A DNA stretch of 64,000 bases from Torreya grandis. Lineage: Eukaryota; Streptophyta; Pinopsida; Cupressales; Taxaceae. The notes under the pieces were generated by a model. That model was given only the letters and a program-made list of their open reading frames with translations. It searched no databases and was not told the DNA's origin. The position numbers and the translations under genes are program-made. Shown here piece by piece: positions 1 to 10,228 of this stretch (the stretch's first letter is position 1; each line of letters begins with the position of its first letter). The DNA lies in contig JARHVA010000316.1 in assembly GCA_037957365.1 (NCBI GenBank), positions 3,488,501-3,552,500 on the forward strand. Direction: 5' to 3'.

Positions 1-1701
1 TTCCTCTCTTTCCGTATTAGAATGTCAATGTTTTCAGATCGACTTCTAGGACATTCCTTCCAAGTTACACCTTTTTGATGCAATCATCAAAGCTACAATT
101 TAATATGGTTAAGAGGTTTGGGGACCTAGCTTGGGGGTTGTTGACTGGGCTTGTATTGAGAGGGTCCAAACTCTCATGTTACAACTCATGATCCATTGCA
201 AGCATACAGTTCCTCAACACATCGCCCAAGCTGAATTTGCTGCCTAGCCGCTACACCTTGAGACTATCTTCAAGCTTACTTTCTACATCCACAGACTTAG
301 GTTCCTAGGGGATTCAACTTATGGTCATGAGAGATATCCATCATTAACACTTTGCTCCTCAGAGAGGATTGCTTCATTGGTCCCCACTAGACGCTGACTT
401 TGTTGGCACTTTGAGACTAGGTTGCTCCTTGTTTCTATTGGCATCTCTATGAATCGGCTACCCCTTTCGTGTTTTCCTTGGTCCTAGGCTCCTTCCGACA
501 AAGGACGTCATCACTAGAGCTGTTAGAGAGGACATCTACAAACAATATATCTAGACCACTTGGATCCCCCCTTGAGCTGCTCAGCCCCAAGCTTGCTTTC
601 TATGTCGAGCATTTCTTACAAGTAGTGGATGGTATTATTTGTCACTCTCACCAGCTCTAATGCCATTGGTCCCACGGCTTGAGGTTTCGCTTGACTAGAT
701 GAGTGTGTGCTCTCATCTACTACCAGTTGAAACAGCTCACAACATTCTCCGTTTGGATTGGATTTGTTGTCTTTACTCCCTCCTGGAGGTGGAGACCGAG
801 GAACTCTTCATTTTCAGATGTCCCATTAATTATGAGATCCGGGGACGATATCATTGCCTCTACAGACTCATCCAACTCTTTATCTATTTTTTTAGATATC
901 TAGACTAGCAGTGTTGTTAGGCCATCACCCTCCAACGTAGATCCCTACAGGTGAGCCTAGAGGCGCTAGAGCTCCCATGTTGATCACCTATTTGTTCCAT
1001 CCCATCTAGGTAATTGGTAGCACTAAGCGCCCTTTGGACATTGCTGCATCACACACCAGACCTAATAGATTAGTTAGGTGACGCTTCTCTCAACATATTA
1101 GTAGTACTCAGAGTACTTAGATCCCCCATTTTCCCCTCCCTTAGTATCGTGGCTCTGCTTCTTCCCGCCGGCATGGCCTTGCCCCTACTTGTGGACATGG
1201 ACCTACTAATTACTGAATGCCCCTCCGACCACAGGGACAAACTCATATTTCGAGTCTATTTTGTACTATGAGAAGTGCATCGGCCTTGGATGCTAGGGGA
1301 GATTCTAGGGAAAGTGCTTTGTTTCCCCCTAGGATCTCCCAACTTGGTCCCTCCAACTTTGGGTACTCCTGGACAAACACCATCAAATCTTTCCATAGTG
1401 ATTTATGAGGTGCTAGACAACCCTTCCACTTCAGGCATAGATAGAGATCTCCAATGACGTCTAATTTTCATCGGCATATGATTTTGGAGGCTCTTTTTCA
1501 CCCCTCATTGCATTTTGTATTGGTTTCGTTACCACCTTTGTTAGTGGCACAATGCTTTACTTTGTCTTATGTACTTTTGCTTCTTGGATTCTCTTTCCTT
1601 GAACTTTCTATTGTTAAAGGTTGTTTCCCCGAGTCCCATTGACCTACCTTTAGTCATCCGTGGACACATTAGTATAATTTCTTTCTTTCTTTCATACACA
1701 T
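1..1701. other. unassigned sequence without a recognisable gene
   Basis: Less AT-rich than most of the window. The only open frames are short (60-80 codons), overlap on one strand in different frames and show no domain that I recognise. It may be a very old transposon remnant, because it directly abuts the left LTR of Copia-A and reads as mutated, stop-rich DNA, but I cannot assign a family. I see no promoter, RNA gene or repeat array here. Confidence 0.5.
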
Positions 1702-2494
1702 TGTTGGAAATGTGTCATATACGTTGCATGATTTGCACCCCTTATAGACTTACACCATGCCATGACGTGGGCATCCACAACATTGCCTCGGATGGGGGTG
1801 TGTGGGGTTAGTGTTCGGGAGTAGAAGGCCCCAATAATTTTGTTTGGGCCCTTTTGGGTGGTTTCAGATCCTTATGGAGGTTTTGGATATGATTTATGAC
1901 CCATGGTTTTATACCCATGGTAATGGTTTTGTTGCCCATGGTTTTATACCCATTGTGTTATAATATAGCTTAGTGGTGATGTGCAGGTACGCACATGTAT
2001 TGGGGTAAATAAACTATGAAGAAATACCTTGTTGTATTGTGAATAGTTGAGTTATTACAATCATAGTTACCGAAATCGTAAAAAAATCGCGATTAATCGC
2101 CAATCGGGTGGGAAAACGCGTTTTTAACCTGTTTAAGCACGGTTTATTGGTGGTCAATGCCTGCAGGTTAGTAAACTGTTGACCGACCCATTTAAATAGC
2201 AATTTGTACGAAAAAATTGGGAAAAAAACATGATTTTGATTTAATCGTGATTTAATCATGATTTAAACACGATTAGGGTTAGGGTTTGGGTTTTAAGCTT
2301 TCTGATTTTTTCCCGATTAATCACGAATTTTTGAAAAACACTTGCACTTTTGAAAAAACGATTTTTTCTTCAAACGATGTTGGGTGTTTTCCCTAAAGTG
2401 TTTTCTTAGGTTAAATCTCATGTATATTGTGAGTGTGTTGATTCTTGTTAGCATTGCTTCTCCTTTATAGGTTTTACCTTTTTTTTTCTCTTCA
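1702..2494 (+). repeat. 5' LTR of Copia-A
   Basis: Begins TGTTGGAAATGTG and ends TCTCTTCA just before the primer-binding site. It matches 13930-14434 through the ATGCATGATTT...ACACC block, the 'catggttttataccca' block, and the AAATCTC(A/G)TGTATATTG block near its end. It is longer than the 3' LTR because about 320 bp of extra sequence sits inside it (2061-2379). Confidence 0.85.
2061..2379. repeat. about 320-bp insertion inside the Copia-A 5' LTR
   Basis: The 3' LTR runs from 'gttgagttaatacag' straight into 'tgggtgttg', but the 5' LTR carries about 320 bp between these blocks. The extra sequence is built of related words such as GATTAATCG, TTTAATCGTGATT and AAAAAATCG, and includes a short telomere-like stretch (TTAGGGTTAGGGTTTGGG) near 2274. 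Its ends are rich in AAAAAATCG/CGATTTTTT words, which could be weak inverted ends. It may be a small non-autonomous transposon, but no clear terminal repeat or target duplication was found. Confidence 0.6.
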
Positions 2495-2495
2495 T

Positions 2496-2508
2496 TTGGT
2501 ATGAGAGC
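2496..2508 (+). other. primer-binding site of Copia-A
   Basis: TTGGTATGAGAGC lies two bases after the 5' LTR. It differs by one base from the TTGGTATCAGAGC complement of initiator Met-tRNA used by most plant Copia elements. Confidence 0.75.
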
Positions 2509-2645
2509 TAGGGTAGCATGTTTGCTGAAAATTTAGGGCATCTTTTCATGGGTGAGAGCTTTGTGCAGGAGAATCTTGTGTGTGAAGGAAGATGACGGGC
2601 AACTCAAGGATAGAGAGACAAATTAAATGGCCAAAACTTTGAGTT

Positions 2646-3160
2646 ATGAAAAAGCTTTTGATGGAAGATCTACTTTTGATGGTTGTGTTGGGAAAACAAC
2701 CCATGGGTATGAAGGCAGAAGATTGGAAGAAGATGGATAGGAAGACAAAGAATTCAATCATGGTATGGCTGTTAGATTTAGTATTGTTGAAATACTCATG
2801 GGAAGCCAACGCTAAGGAACTATGGGATAAGTTAGGGACTTTGTATTAGACAAAGCCTCTAGTGAACAAGCTATTTCTTCGAAATAAGTTGTATTCTCTT
2901 AGGATGAATGATGGTGACTCCGTGACAAATCATTTGAATACTTTTAACACTATGTTAAGTCAGTTACTTTCAGTTGAGATTAAAATGGATGAAGATAAAT
3001 GTATTACTTTGTCATGTACTTTGCCAGGTTCATGGAATAATCTTGTTATAGCCATTAGTAGTACTGCATCTACATTAAAGCTTGAGGATGTAGTCACATC
3101 CTTGTTATTAGAAGAAACAAGGCAACAATCCAAAGGGGATCATTGAACAAAGGATGCTTT
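2646..3160 (+). pseudogene. Copia-A gag (UBN2-type) remnant
   Basis: Two stretches in the same protein order, separated by a stop near 2849, match the plant Copia gag polypeptide (UBN2). The first holds the segment MDRKTKNSIMVWLLD and the WDKLGTLY block. The second holds LFLRNKLYSLRMNDGDSV, then LPGSWNNLV and a final LLLEETRQQ. The structural gag protein would pack element RNA into virus-like particles in the cytoplasm. No intact CCHC zinc knuckle is visible afterwards. The stop and the missing knuckle make it non-functional. Confidence 0.8.
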
Positions 3161-3389
3161 GTTGGTCAGGGCTCAAACAAAAGAAATCTAGAGGCAAAAC
3201 TAAATCTCTAGGAAGAGTTGTGAAGAAAGTTGTAAATGAAGGTAAAATTGTACATTTTAAGAAGCAATGTATATTCAAAACATTGACAAAGGGAAGACAC
3301 TTGACAATGCCCCTTCCACATAAATGAATACCTCTGGTGAAGAATTAGGAGATCTGTATTTGGCATCATTAAGTACACATGTCATACTG

Positions 3390-3952
3390 CATGGTTGATC
3401 GACTTGGTTGCTTCTTTTCATATGAATCCCCATAGGGAGTGGTTTTGTAAATATGAAAAATATAATTAAGGTGGTCTTCTTGGTAGACAAATTGTCATAT
3501 AAGATCACAGGACGTGGAAGAGTTAGGGTGATGTTTAAAGACGGGGTTAAAAACCTCCATGGGGTTCTGCATATTCTAGGGTTGGCTAAAAATTTGATAT
3601 TTGTAAATAAATTGAATGATGTAGGTGTGCAGGGAATATTTAACAAACAAAGGTGCAAGATGGTTCGAGGAGCAATGGCAGTGGTAAAAGAGTAGTCTAC
3701 ACTAGAACATTGTTCAAGCTTGAGGCAAGCATTGTGAGTGATGGATATAATAGCTCTATTTTTCTTGAGGTTAGCAATGAAACAAGCAAAACCCCTATGT
3801 TGCCTATAGAGAAGACAATGCTTTGGCATCAAAGGATGGGACATATTGGAGAGAAAGGTCTTCAAACTTTGCACACTAAAGGTGTGGCTAAAGCGATTTT
3901 TGACTGCCCCTTAGATTTTAATTTCTATGAGTTTTGTGTATATGGTAAATAG
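3390..3952 (+). pseudogene. Copia-A protease and GAG-pre-integrase remnant
   Basis: 3453-3695 encodes a block resembling the region after the Copia protease active site (GRGRVRVMFKDGVKNLHGVL, then GLAKNLIFVNKLNDVGVQ). The DSGAS-type active-site segment just upstream is degraded. 3653-3952, in another frame, gives LWHQRMGHIGEKGLQTL, the histidine-rich GAG-pre-integrase motif that starts the integrase zinc-binding domain. The change of frame and the stop at 3952 show that the polyprotein is broken. Confidence 0.8.
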
Positions 3953-4870
3953 ATTCGGGGAAAATTTCCCACTAGTAGTACAATAGTAGATGGGATTTTA
4001 CATTTGATAAACAGTGACGTGTTTGGCCATGTACTTGTTCTATCACATAGAAAATTTGTACTATGTTTCTTTTATAGACGATTCTCAAAGCAAATACGGG
4101 TATATTCCTCCAAAAGAAATTTGAGGTTTTCAATAAATTCAAGGAGTTTAAGGCTCTTGTAGAAAGAAAGAAATAAAATAAAATATATTAATATCCATGA
4201 ATGACCAAAAGTAGGTCAGTTGGATTCGGGAATACATCCAATTACAATAAAAAGTGCTATGGAAAATGCACCCTATGAACAATGACTAACTAAATAAAAG
4301 AAGAGCAAAAGCACTGAAAGAGAACCAAAAAGAGAAGAATATAAAGGTGTTGAGAACATATGATGGAGAGTTTTGATAAAATGAGTTTTGTAAGTAGTGT
4401 GGAATAGCAAGGCATAAGACAACTCCATTTACATCACAACAACATGGAGCTACAAAGAGAATGAACAAGATGTTGATGGAAAAAAGAAGTATGGTCACTG
4501 GTGTAGGTTTAGAAAAAAATTTTTGGGCAAAAGCAATACCGACTACATGTTACCTGATCAATCAATCACCTACATCAATCTTTGTTGATAAACCGGCATA
4601 AGGCATGTATTGGTAAGAATCCCTCTCACTGACAATATAGGGTTTTTGACTGTGATGCTTATGTTCCTATTCCAAAAGAAAAAAGAACTAAGCTAGATTA
4701 TTAAGTAGAGAAGTGTATCTTTATTTGGTATAGTGGTGGTATAAAAGGCTACAATCTTTGGAACTAGAAACAAAGAAGACTACTTATAGTTGTAATGTAA
4801 TTTTTAGAGAAGTTAAAAAGCCTCAAAAGTAGAAAGAACAATCAAAGGAAGAACTAGAAAGGTGTAGTTT
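3953..4870 (+). pseudogene. Copia-A integrase remnant
   Basis: Fragments of the Copia integrase core are readable in shifting frames. A degraded HSDVFGH block near 4010 is followed by the region normally holding 'GIxRHKTxPxTPQQNGxAERMN' near 4400-4480, recognisable as ARHKTTPFTSQQHGATKRMN. The later MLMEKRSMV and WAKAI...TCYLINQSPTS blocks end near 4590. A KGYNLW block near 4750 belongs to the integrase-RT linker. About 180 bp at 4165-4345 have no counterpart in the family. Confidence 0.8.
4165..4345. repeat. short A-rich insertion in the Copia-A integrase
   Basis: The integrase reading breaks after 'aaggctcttgtagaaa' and resumes at 'gtgttgagaacatatgatgg' (the LRT-DGEF block). The DNA in between is A-rich (gaaagaaagaaataaaataaaa) and contains no integrase residues. 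It could be a small insertion or a heavily mutated linker. Borders are approximate and no target duplication was seen. Confidence 0.4.
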
Positions 4871-5019
4871 GAGTTGGAAGATGAAGAATCTGTATTTGAA
4901 TATGAATTAGAAGAAGATGAACTAGATGAGGAAGAAACTTAGACCCCAGTCTTGAGGAGATCAGTTCGAGAAAGAAGGCAAACTGGAAAGGTATAGTCCA
5001 CCTAATTTTTCGTTCCGCC

Positions 5020-5136
5020 TTTGTTTTATCTGTTATTGATGAAGTTATTAAGACTATTGAGGAGGCACTTGATTCAAAGGAAAGTAAATTTTGGAAAAAA
5101 GCCATGTAGGCCTTGGACAAAAAGATAATATGGAAT
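5020..5136 (+). pseudogene. Copia-A start of reverse transcriptase, left of the nested element
   Basis: Reads as the lead-in to Copia RT (EALDSKESKFWKKAM followed by ALDKKIIWN), matching the usual 'EA...W..AM..E...L..N.TW.LV.LP' block. The reading stops at 5136, where Copia-B begins, and continues at 12482 with LVKLHPSRKLGGCKWVFKKK. This defines the split. Confidence 0.8.
5132..5136. repeat. target-site duplication GGAAT, left copy (Copia-B)
   Basis: GGAAT directly precedes the TGTTGAGCAC terminus of Copia-B and is repeated exactly at 12482-12486 after its other end. Confidence 0.9.
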
Positions 5137-6042
5137 TGTTGAGCACAGGGTAATACTGAGAGGGGGGGTGAATCAGTATCATATATTTTTTCTTTTCTAA
5201 CACTTAATCACTTATTCCAATTAAGATATTTAAAGCAATCAAATCACAACACAAAATAACTCAATGCAAAGTGACACCAAATATACGTGGAAACCCTTTC
5301 GGGAGAAAACCACAGAGATTTTTTTTTCAATATAAATATTCGTAGGCACCAACCTACTAGAGCACCAACCCCAAAAACAATTTCGTAGGCACCAACCTAT
5401 AGGAACACCAACCGCTTTCACCAAGCACCAACTTAGCAAGAGACACCAATCTCTTCAAAACGAAGGCACCAACCTTCTCACAAAAATCACTTTTCTATCT
5501 CAGATTTGTTGTCAACACAATAGATGATAGAACACTGCTTTATCTCCTTTTGATTCGATCTACACTTGAGTGTTTTCACTGCTATACTCTGCCTTATTCT
5601 TGCTGATTTTCCTTTTAATATTCTCACAAAATTATGCCTTTAAATATTTCTGCTTTTCTCTTATATCTTCCACTTTCGAATCTTCAAATTTGCCACTCAT
5701 TATGCACTTATTTATAAACTACGGAAAGCCACAAATTAAGGTCGTGACTCTTCAAACGAAAATGTCCATTCGAACGGTCACAACTCCTCCCATTAGGTCG
5801 GCCAAGGTTGGGGACTATTTTAGCCTTAAAAACTGCCTTGAAACCTTCACCATAATTATCTTTTTAAGCCCGTAAGACAGTTAATTTATTTTTGATTCCA
5901 TGCAAAGATGACCGTTTTTTGCATGATTAATTACCTCAATTAAAATAAATATTCTTAATTTAATTTAATTCTTTTATTGAAATATTTTGCCATCAATTAG
6001 ATTCACAATTACCCTTCGACATCAATGACAATATTTTGAACA
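5137..6042 (-). repeat. 3' LTR of Copia-B
   Basis: On the element's own strand it starts TGTTCAAAATATTGTC and ends GTGCTCAACA. It aligns along its length with 11470-12481. It carries five copies of ACCAACC on the + strand (5348, 5364, 5391, 5407 and 5468), usually as GCACCAACC. The adjoining 6043-6051 is the polypurine tract read on the - strand. Confidence 0.92.
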
Positions 6043-6118
6043 ATCTCCCCCTTGCTGTACTATTTCTTCTGTCTGAGGTATTTTCTGCAGCTCCTTTCTA
6101 TGACTCCCTTTTTCCGCA

Positions 6119-6523
6119 CTACTCCCCCTTTGACGTCAATGGCAAAGGGACTATCCAGGGGCTAGATAATGCAATGCTTAGCTCCCCCTTAATCAAAACT
6201 TCCCTTGAGTGGTAGGAAGCAAAAGAGATTACTCCTAACTTCTCACGTAGGTATTCAAATGTGTCATTTAGAAGTAGCTTGGTAAAAATGTCCGCTATCT
6301 GCTCTGTGGTGGCAATATATTCCAATTTTACTTGATGTTCTGCAACTTGCTCTCTCAAGAAATGGTATCTGATTGGAATGTGCTTTGTTCTAGAATGCAT
6401 CATTGGATTCTTTGAGATGCTGATAGCATTGGTATTGTTGCAGTATATTGAAATTGGATGATCATATTCTACCTTGATGTCTTTAAGGGTGTGCTTCATC
6501 CAAGGAATCTGAGTGCAACACAA
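6119..6523 (-). pseudogene. Copia-B RNase H, C-terminal half
   Basis: Contains the conserved Copia RNase H blocks ISIYCNNTNAISISKNPMMH, SRTKHIPIRYHFLREQV and the terminal 'EQIADIFTKLL' followed by FEYLREKLGV. These mark the end of the Copia polyprotein. The domain would degrade the RNA strand during reverse transcription. A stop separates it from the preceding part at 6572-7099, so the polyprotein is not continuous. Confidence 0.9.
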
Positions 6524-6571
6524 TATTGCTGCTATGTACTCTACCTTTGTTATGGATAAGGAAATTGAATT

Positions 6572-7099
6572 CTACTTTTTACTTGGCCAAGACACTAGGC
6601 TATCTCCAAGGAAAAATGCTCCTCTACTTGTGCTTTTTCTGTCATCTAGGCATCCTGCCCAGTCTGAGTTTATATATGCTATTAAAGTGAAATCCTTCCT
6701 TGTAGGATACCACAATCCATAGTCCAGGGTCCCCTTTAGATATCTGAATATCTGCTTCACCGCTTCCACATGTATTTCTTTAGGCGCTACCTGATACCGT
6801 GCTACCATGCCCATTGCTTGCATGATATCCGGCCTGGATGCCGTTATGTACAAAAGACTGCCAATCATTGATTTGTAGAGGGGCTGATCTGTATTCGGCA
6901 ATTCATCATCCTTACTCAATTTGTTAACTGTAGCGATGGGCGTGCCAACCGGTGCATGGTTTTCCATTCCAGATTTCTTCAACATTTCTTTAACATACTT
7001 GGTCTGGGAGATGAATATTCCTTTACTGGACTGAGATATTTGCAATCCAAAAAAGAATGATAGCTCACCAAGCATGGACATCTCAAATTTTTTTTGCAT
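6572..7099 (-). pseudogene. Copia-B reverse transcriptase C-terminus and start of RNase H
   Basis: Starts with DMQKKFEMSMLGELSFFFGL, the Copia RT thumb block, followed by the IFISQTKYVKEMLKKSGM and LYITASRPDIMQAMGMVARY blocks. The connection (IFRYLKGTLDYGLWY) follows, and the RNase H start (AYINSDWAGCLDDRKSTS) lies near its end. It is in the same frame as 7103-7903 but separated by a stop at 7103-7105, consistent with a single point mutation. Confidence 0.9.
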
Positions 7100-7102
7100 G
7101 TC

Positions 7103-7903
7103 TTAGATGAATCCTTTGGACAACTTCTCACTATCTCCTCCAAAGATTATATCAACATAAACTACAACAATTAACTGATGCTCACCTTCAGTTTTGATGT
7201 ACAAATCGTTGTCGACAAATCCTCTCTTGAATCCCTGATCTTGTAGATACTTGTCAAGTCTTGAATACCAAGCTCTGGGGGCTTGCTTCAATCCATACAA
7301 GGCTTTCTTCAATTTGCATACATATTTGCTATCTTCTGATAGGAGGAATCCTTCTAGCTGTTCAATGTACACTTCCTCTTCTAATTTACCATTAAAAAAA
7401 ACAGATTTTACATCCATTTGATATACCTTGAAGTTCTTGAAAACAACATAGGCAAGAAACATTCTGATTGCCTCTAATCTTGCCACAGGAGTGAAGGTTT
7501 CTTCAAAGTCAATACCTTCGACTTGAGCATATCTTTTGCATACCAATCGAGCCTTGTTTCGCGTCACTTGACCATCCTCATTTAGTTTGTTTCTGTATAC
7601 CCATTTGGTGTCTATCACATTCTGATCCTTCGGTTTGGGTAGTAGCTTCCACGTCTCATTCTTCTCAATTTGGTTTAGCTCTTCTTCCATTGCTTTTACC
7701 CAATGTTCATCATGGCTCACTTCTAAAAAATTCTTAGGCTGTATTTTAAATAACAAAGAAAAAATTACTTGTTCAAAATTTCTTACAATCCTTCTTCTGG
7801 TCTGTAATCCAGCATCTATATTACCAATGATTTGGCTTTTGGCATCGTTCTTCTGAATGAAGTGAGATGGTGCCTTGGTGTCTTGCGGTTCATCTTCATC
7901 CAT
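7103..7903 (-). pseudogene. Copia-B reverse transcriptase, N-terminal and catalytic part
   Basis: Conserved Copia RT blocks are clear: [87 protein letters not shown] and [16 protein letters not shown]. The catalytic box, normally YVDD followed by IIFGGD, reads YVD-IIFGGD (codons TAT GTT GAT ATA ATC, about 7140-7160). One aspartate is missing with the frame kept, as from a 3-bp deletion. Reverse transcription by this copy should therefore be dead. It also ends in a premature stop at 7103. Confidence 0.92.
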
Positions 7904-7908
7904 CTTCT

Positions 7909-8325
7909 CTACTTCAACATCTTCATCAATGATATCTGGTTCGTTAATGGATCACTTGCCTTCTGAGTTCTAGTTTCATCTACTCTGACACTGGCACTTT
8001 CTACAATAGTTTGCGTTCTCTTGTTGTAGCATTTGTAGGCCTTGCTTTTGGTGGAATATCCCAGAAAAATTCCTTCATCAGCCCTTGAGTCAAATTTCCC
8101 CAAATCATCTTTGGTCCTCTTAATAAAGCATTTACTTCCAAATACTTTGAAATATTTGACGGAAGCTGGTCTTCTCGTCCATAACTCATATGGGGTTTTG
8201 TCATTGTTGACTCTGATCTGCCCTTTATTTATGATATATATAGTTGTGTGGACTACTTCTCTCCAATATTTGTCTGATAACTTGGATTCGTTCAACATTG
8301 TCCTAGCCATTTCTTGGACAGTCAT
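7909..8325 (-). pseudogene. Copia-B integrase, distal core and linker
   Basis: Starts MTVQEMARTMLNESKLSDKY, the block following the integrase active-site glutamate. WREVVHTTIYIINKGQIR, KTPYELWTRRPASVKYFKVF and IFLGYSTKSKAYKCYNKRT follow, all typical of Copia integrase and its C-terminal linker. The preceding part lies at 8377-8817 and is separated by a short interrupted stretch. A frameshift or stop near 7909 separates it from RT. Confidence 0.9.
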
Positions 8326-8376
8326 GTTGTTTCATTCTACTACCCCATTCTGCTTTGGGGTTCTTGCAGTTGAGTA

Positions 8377-8817
8377 CTATCTTTTTATCCCATGGTCTTG
8401 ACAATACTCAATGAATTCATTTGACATGAACTCACCTCCTCTATCTGACCTTAAGCATTTGATTCTTAAACCGGTTTCATTTACAATTAATGCTTTAAAT
8501 GCTTTGAATTTGCTAAAGGCCTTAGAGTTTTCTTTCAGAAATGCAACCCATGTCATTCTAGTGTAATCATCAATTAGCAGCGTAAAATACCTCTCACCTT
8601 GTATACTTTGTGTTCTGGTGGGTCCACTCAGATCTGTATGAAGAAGCTCTAATTTTTTCGTGTTGGAATATTCTTTCGTTTTGAATCTTGTCTTGGTTTG
8701 CTTCCCATGCTGGCATTGCTTACAAAGCGTGCTTGATGGCTTTGTTATCTTTGGAATGTCCCTTGCAACTTGCTTTTTGCTAATATTCACAAGGTTATCA
8801 AAATTTATATGGCCCAT
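8377..8817 (-). pseudogene. Copia-B GAG-pre-integrase end and integrase core
   Basis: Begins with MGHINFDNLVNISKKQV and the paired-cysteine segment TLCKQCQHGKQTKTRF, the HHCC zinc-binding part. The DDE core follows: LHTDLSGPTRTQSIQGERYF with the first aspartate, YTRMTWVAFLKENSKAFSKF, and CLRSDRGGEFMSNEFIEYC with the second aspartate. Integrase would insert element cDNA into host DNA. Confidence 0.92.
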
Positions 8818-8832
8818 TCTTCTGTGCCATAG

Positions 8833-9312
8833 TCAACTTTCTTCAACTTGACTTAGACAACAATTCTTTCCTTTGAATTCTGTAAGCGTGTATAGATTGT
8901 TTGTTATCCTATGAGCATCTACAATTAGTTCTCCCGTGTCTCTTTTTTTGATTTCGCAACCTTTAGCAAAGAACTTGAGTGTGTGTCCTTGATCACACAT
9001 TTGGCTAACACTTAGAAGATTATGCTTTAACCCTTCCACATATAACACATTCTTTGTTTTGGTTCTTCCATTATCGAGACTAAGCATACTTTTTCCTGTT
9101 ATTCTGGCTATAGTGTTGTCTCCGAACTTCACCGTGCCTTCATTGCCCCTTTTTAACGAGATAAATTTGCTTTTATCTCCTGTCATGTGTCTTGAACATC
9201 CACTATCAATGAACCATTGTTGTCCATTTCTAGCATGGAATGCTGTTTGAACGATCATGGATTCTTCTTGCTTCTTCTTCCAGGGCTTTGTTGATTCTCT
9301 TTTCTTTATCAC
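8833..9312 (-). pseudogene. Copia-B protease
   Basis: Carries the Copia retropepsin active site as WFIDSGCSRHMTGDKSKF (D-S-G). VKFGDNTIARITGKSM and KNVLYVEGLKHNLLSVSQMC follow, then a LTEF block leading to GAG-pre-integrase. The protease would cleave the gag-pol polyprotein. The active-site residues look intact in this segment, but the reading frame is closed on both sides. Confidence 0.9.
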
Positions 9313-10228
9313 TGGAGCCTTGAACTTTTGATCGTCTTACAGATTCAAAAACACTTCTACAATAGCATGCTATATGTCCATAGTTATTGCACTTGTAACA
9401 GACTATAGCTTCTTCATCAAAGTTTGATAGGGGAACAAACGAATTGTAGCTTCTGTTCGAAGCTCCACAACATCCTTTGTTTCTGCTCTAGGCTTCAATA
9501 TCCTTGGCTCTTTTCTACAATATAAATTTCTTATAACCAAAATGATTGCAATAATAACAATATCCTTCAAAATCATTACCAACCCTGGTTTTGTTAGCAT
9601 ATCTTGGAGCAAGTGGTCTCTTGAAGTTTTGTTCTCCTTTGCTTTCTTTGTTGATAGAGCTAGTTTTTGTATTCAAGCCTTCTTCCTTCTTGGTCTCTTT
9701 TTTCATAGGTTCTTTAAGAGTGTCAACATAGCTCTTAGCTTTCTCTTTTTCCTTCTCATACCCAATGCCTGACTTGTTAGATGGTGATCTTTGATTTTCC
9801 AGAATCTTATTCAAAACTTGGGTGCTTTTCTCAGATTTCAAGTCACTTGCTATTTTAGTATTTGCATTTTCTAAATCCCTTTTTAAAGCAACAATCTCAG
9901 ATTCATACCTTTCATAGTCTTCTCCTTTCTTCTTTAGCTGATCCGTTAGATCTTCTTCAATTTTCTTTGCCACTTCGATTTGGACGTTTCGATCAGCAAT
10001 TATCTTCTTTGATTCCTCAAGACCTTGTGATATTTTGGCTTTCGAGTCCTGACTCTCTTTTTCATATTTCTGAATCAGAGGCTTTTGTTTCATGTTCTTT
10101 TTCTTAAGATCTTTTATCTCTCCTAAGGCACATATAAGCTCTTCTTCGAGATTTACTTCGCCTCCGTCTTCTTCTTTCTTCAAGTTATTTCTGCTTGTGG
10201 AAGCATTGTCTTCTATGGTCATGAACAA
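9313..10228 (-). pseudogene. Copia-B gag, coiled-coil part with extra zinc knuckles
   Basis: From 10228 leftward there is a long lysine/glutamate-rich stretch of about 150 residues with heptad-like spacing (EEELICALGEIKDLKKKN, IEEDLTDQLKKKGEDYERYE), probably coiled coil. A degraded cysteine knuckle follows (YCYYCNHFGYKKF, near 9550). After a frameshift a better one appears (CYKCNNYGHIACYC, near 9365-9405). This extended gag with several knuckles is unusually long for Copia gag. It is broken from the UBN2 part by the upstream duplication. Confidence 0.8.

Noticed and set aside
3275..3874. 199-codon ORF on the - strand
   Set aside because: It lies opposite the Copia-A protease and GAG-pre-integrase reading, which has recognisable motifs on the + strand. 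The - strand frame shows none.
8042..8401. 119-codon ORF on the + strand
   Set aside because: Shadow of the Copia-B integrase, whose conserved blocks are on the - strand.
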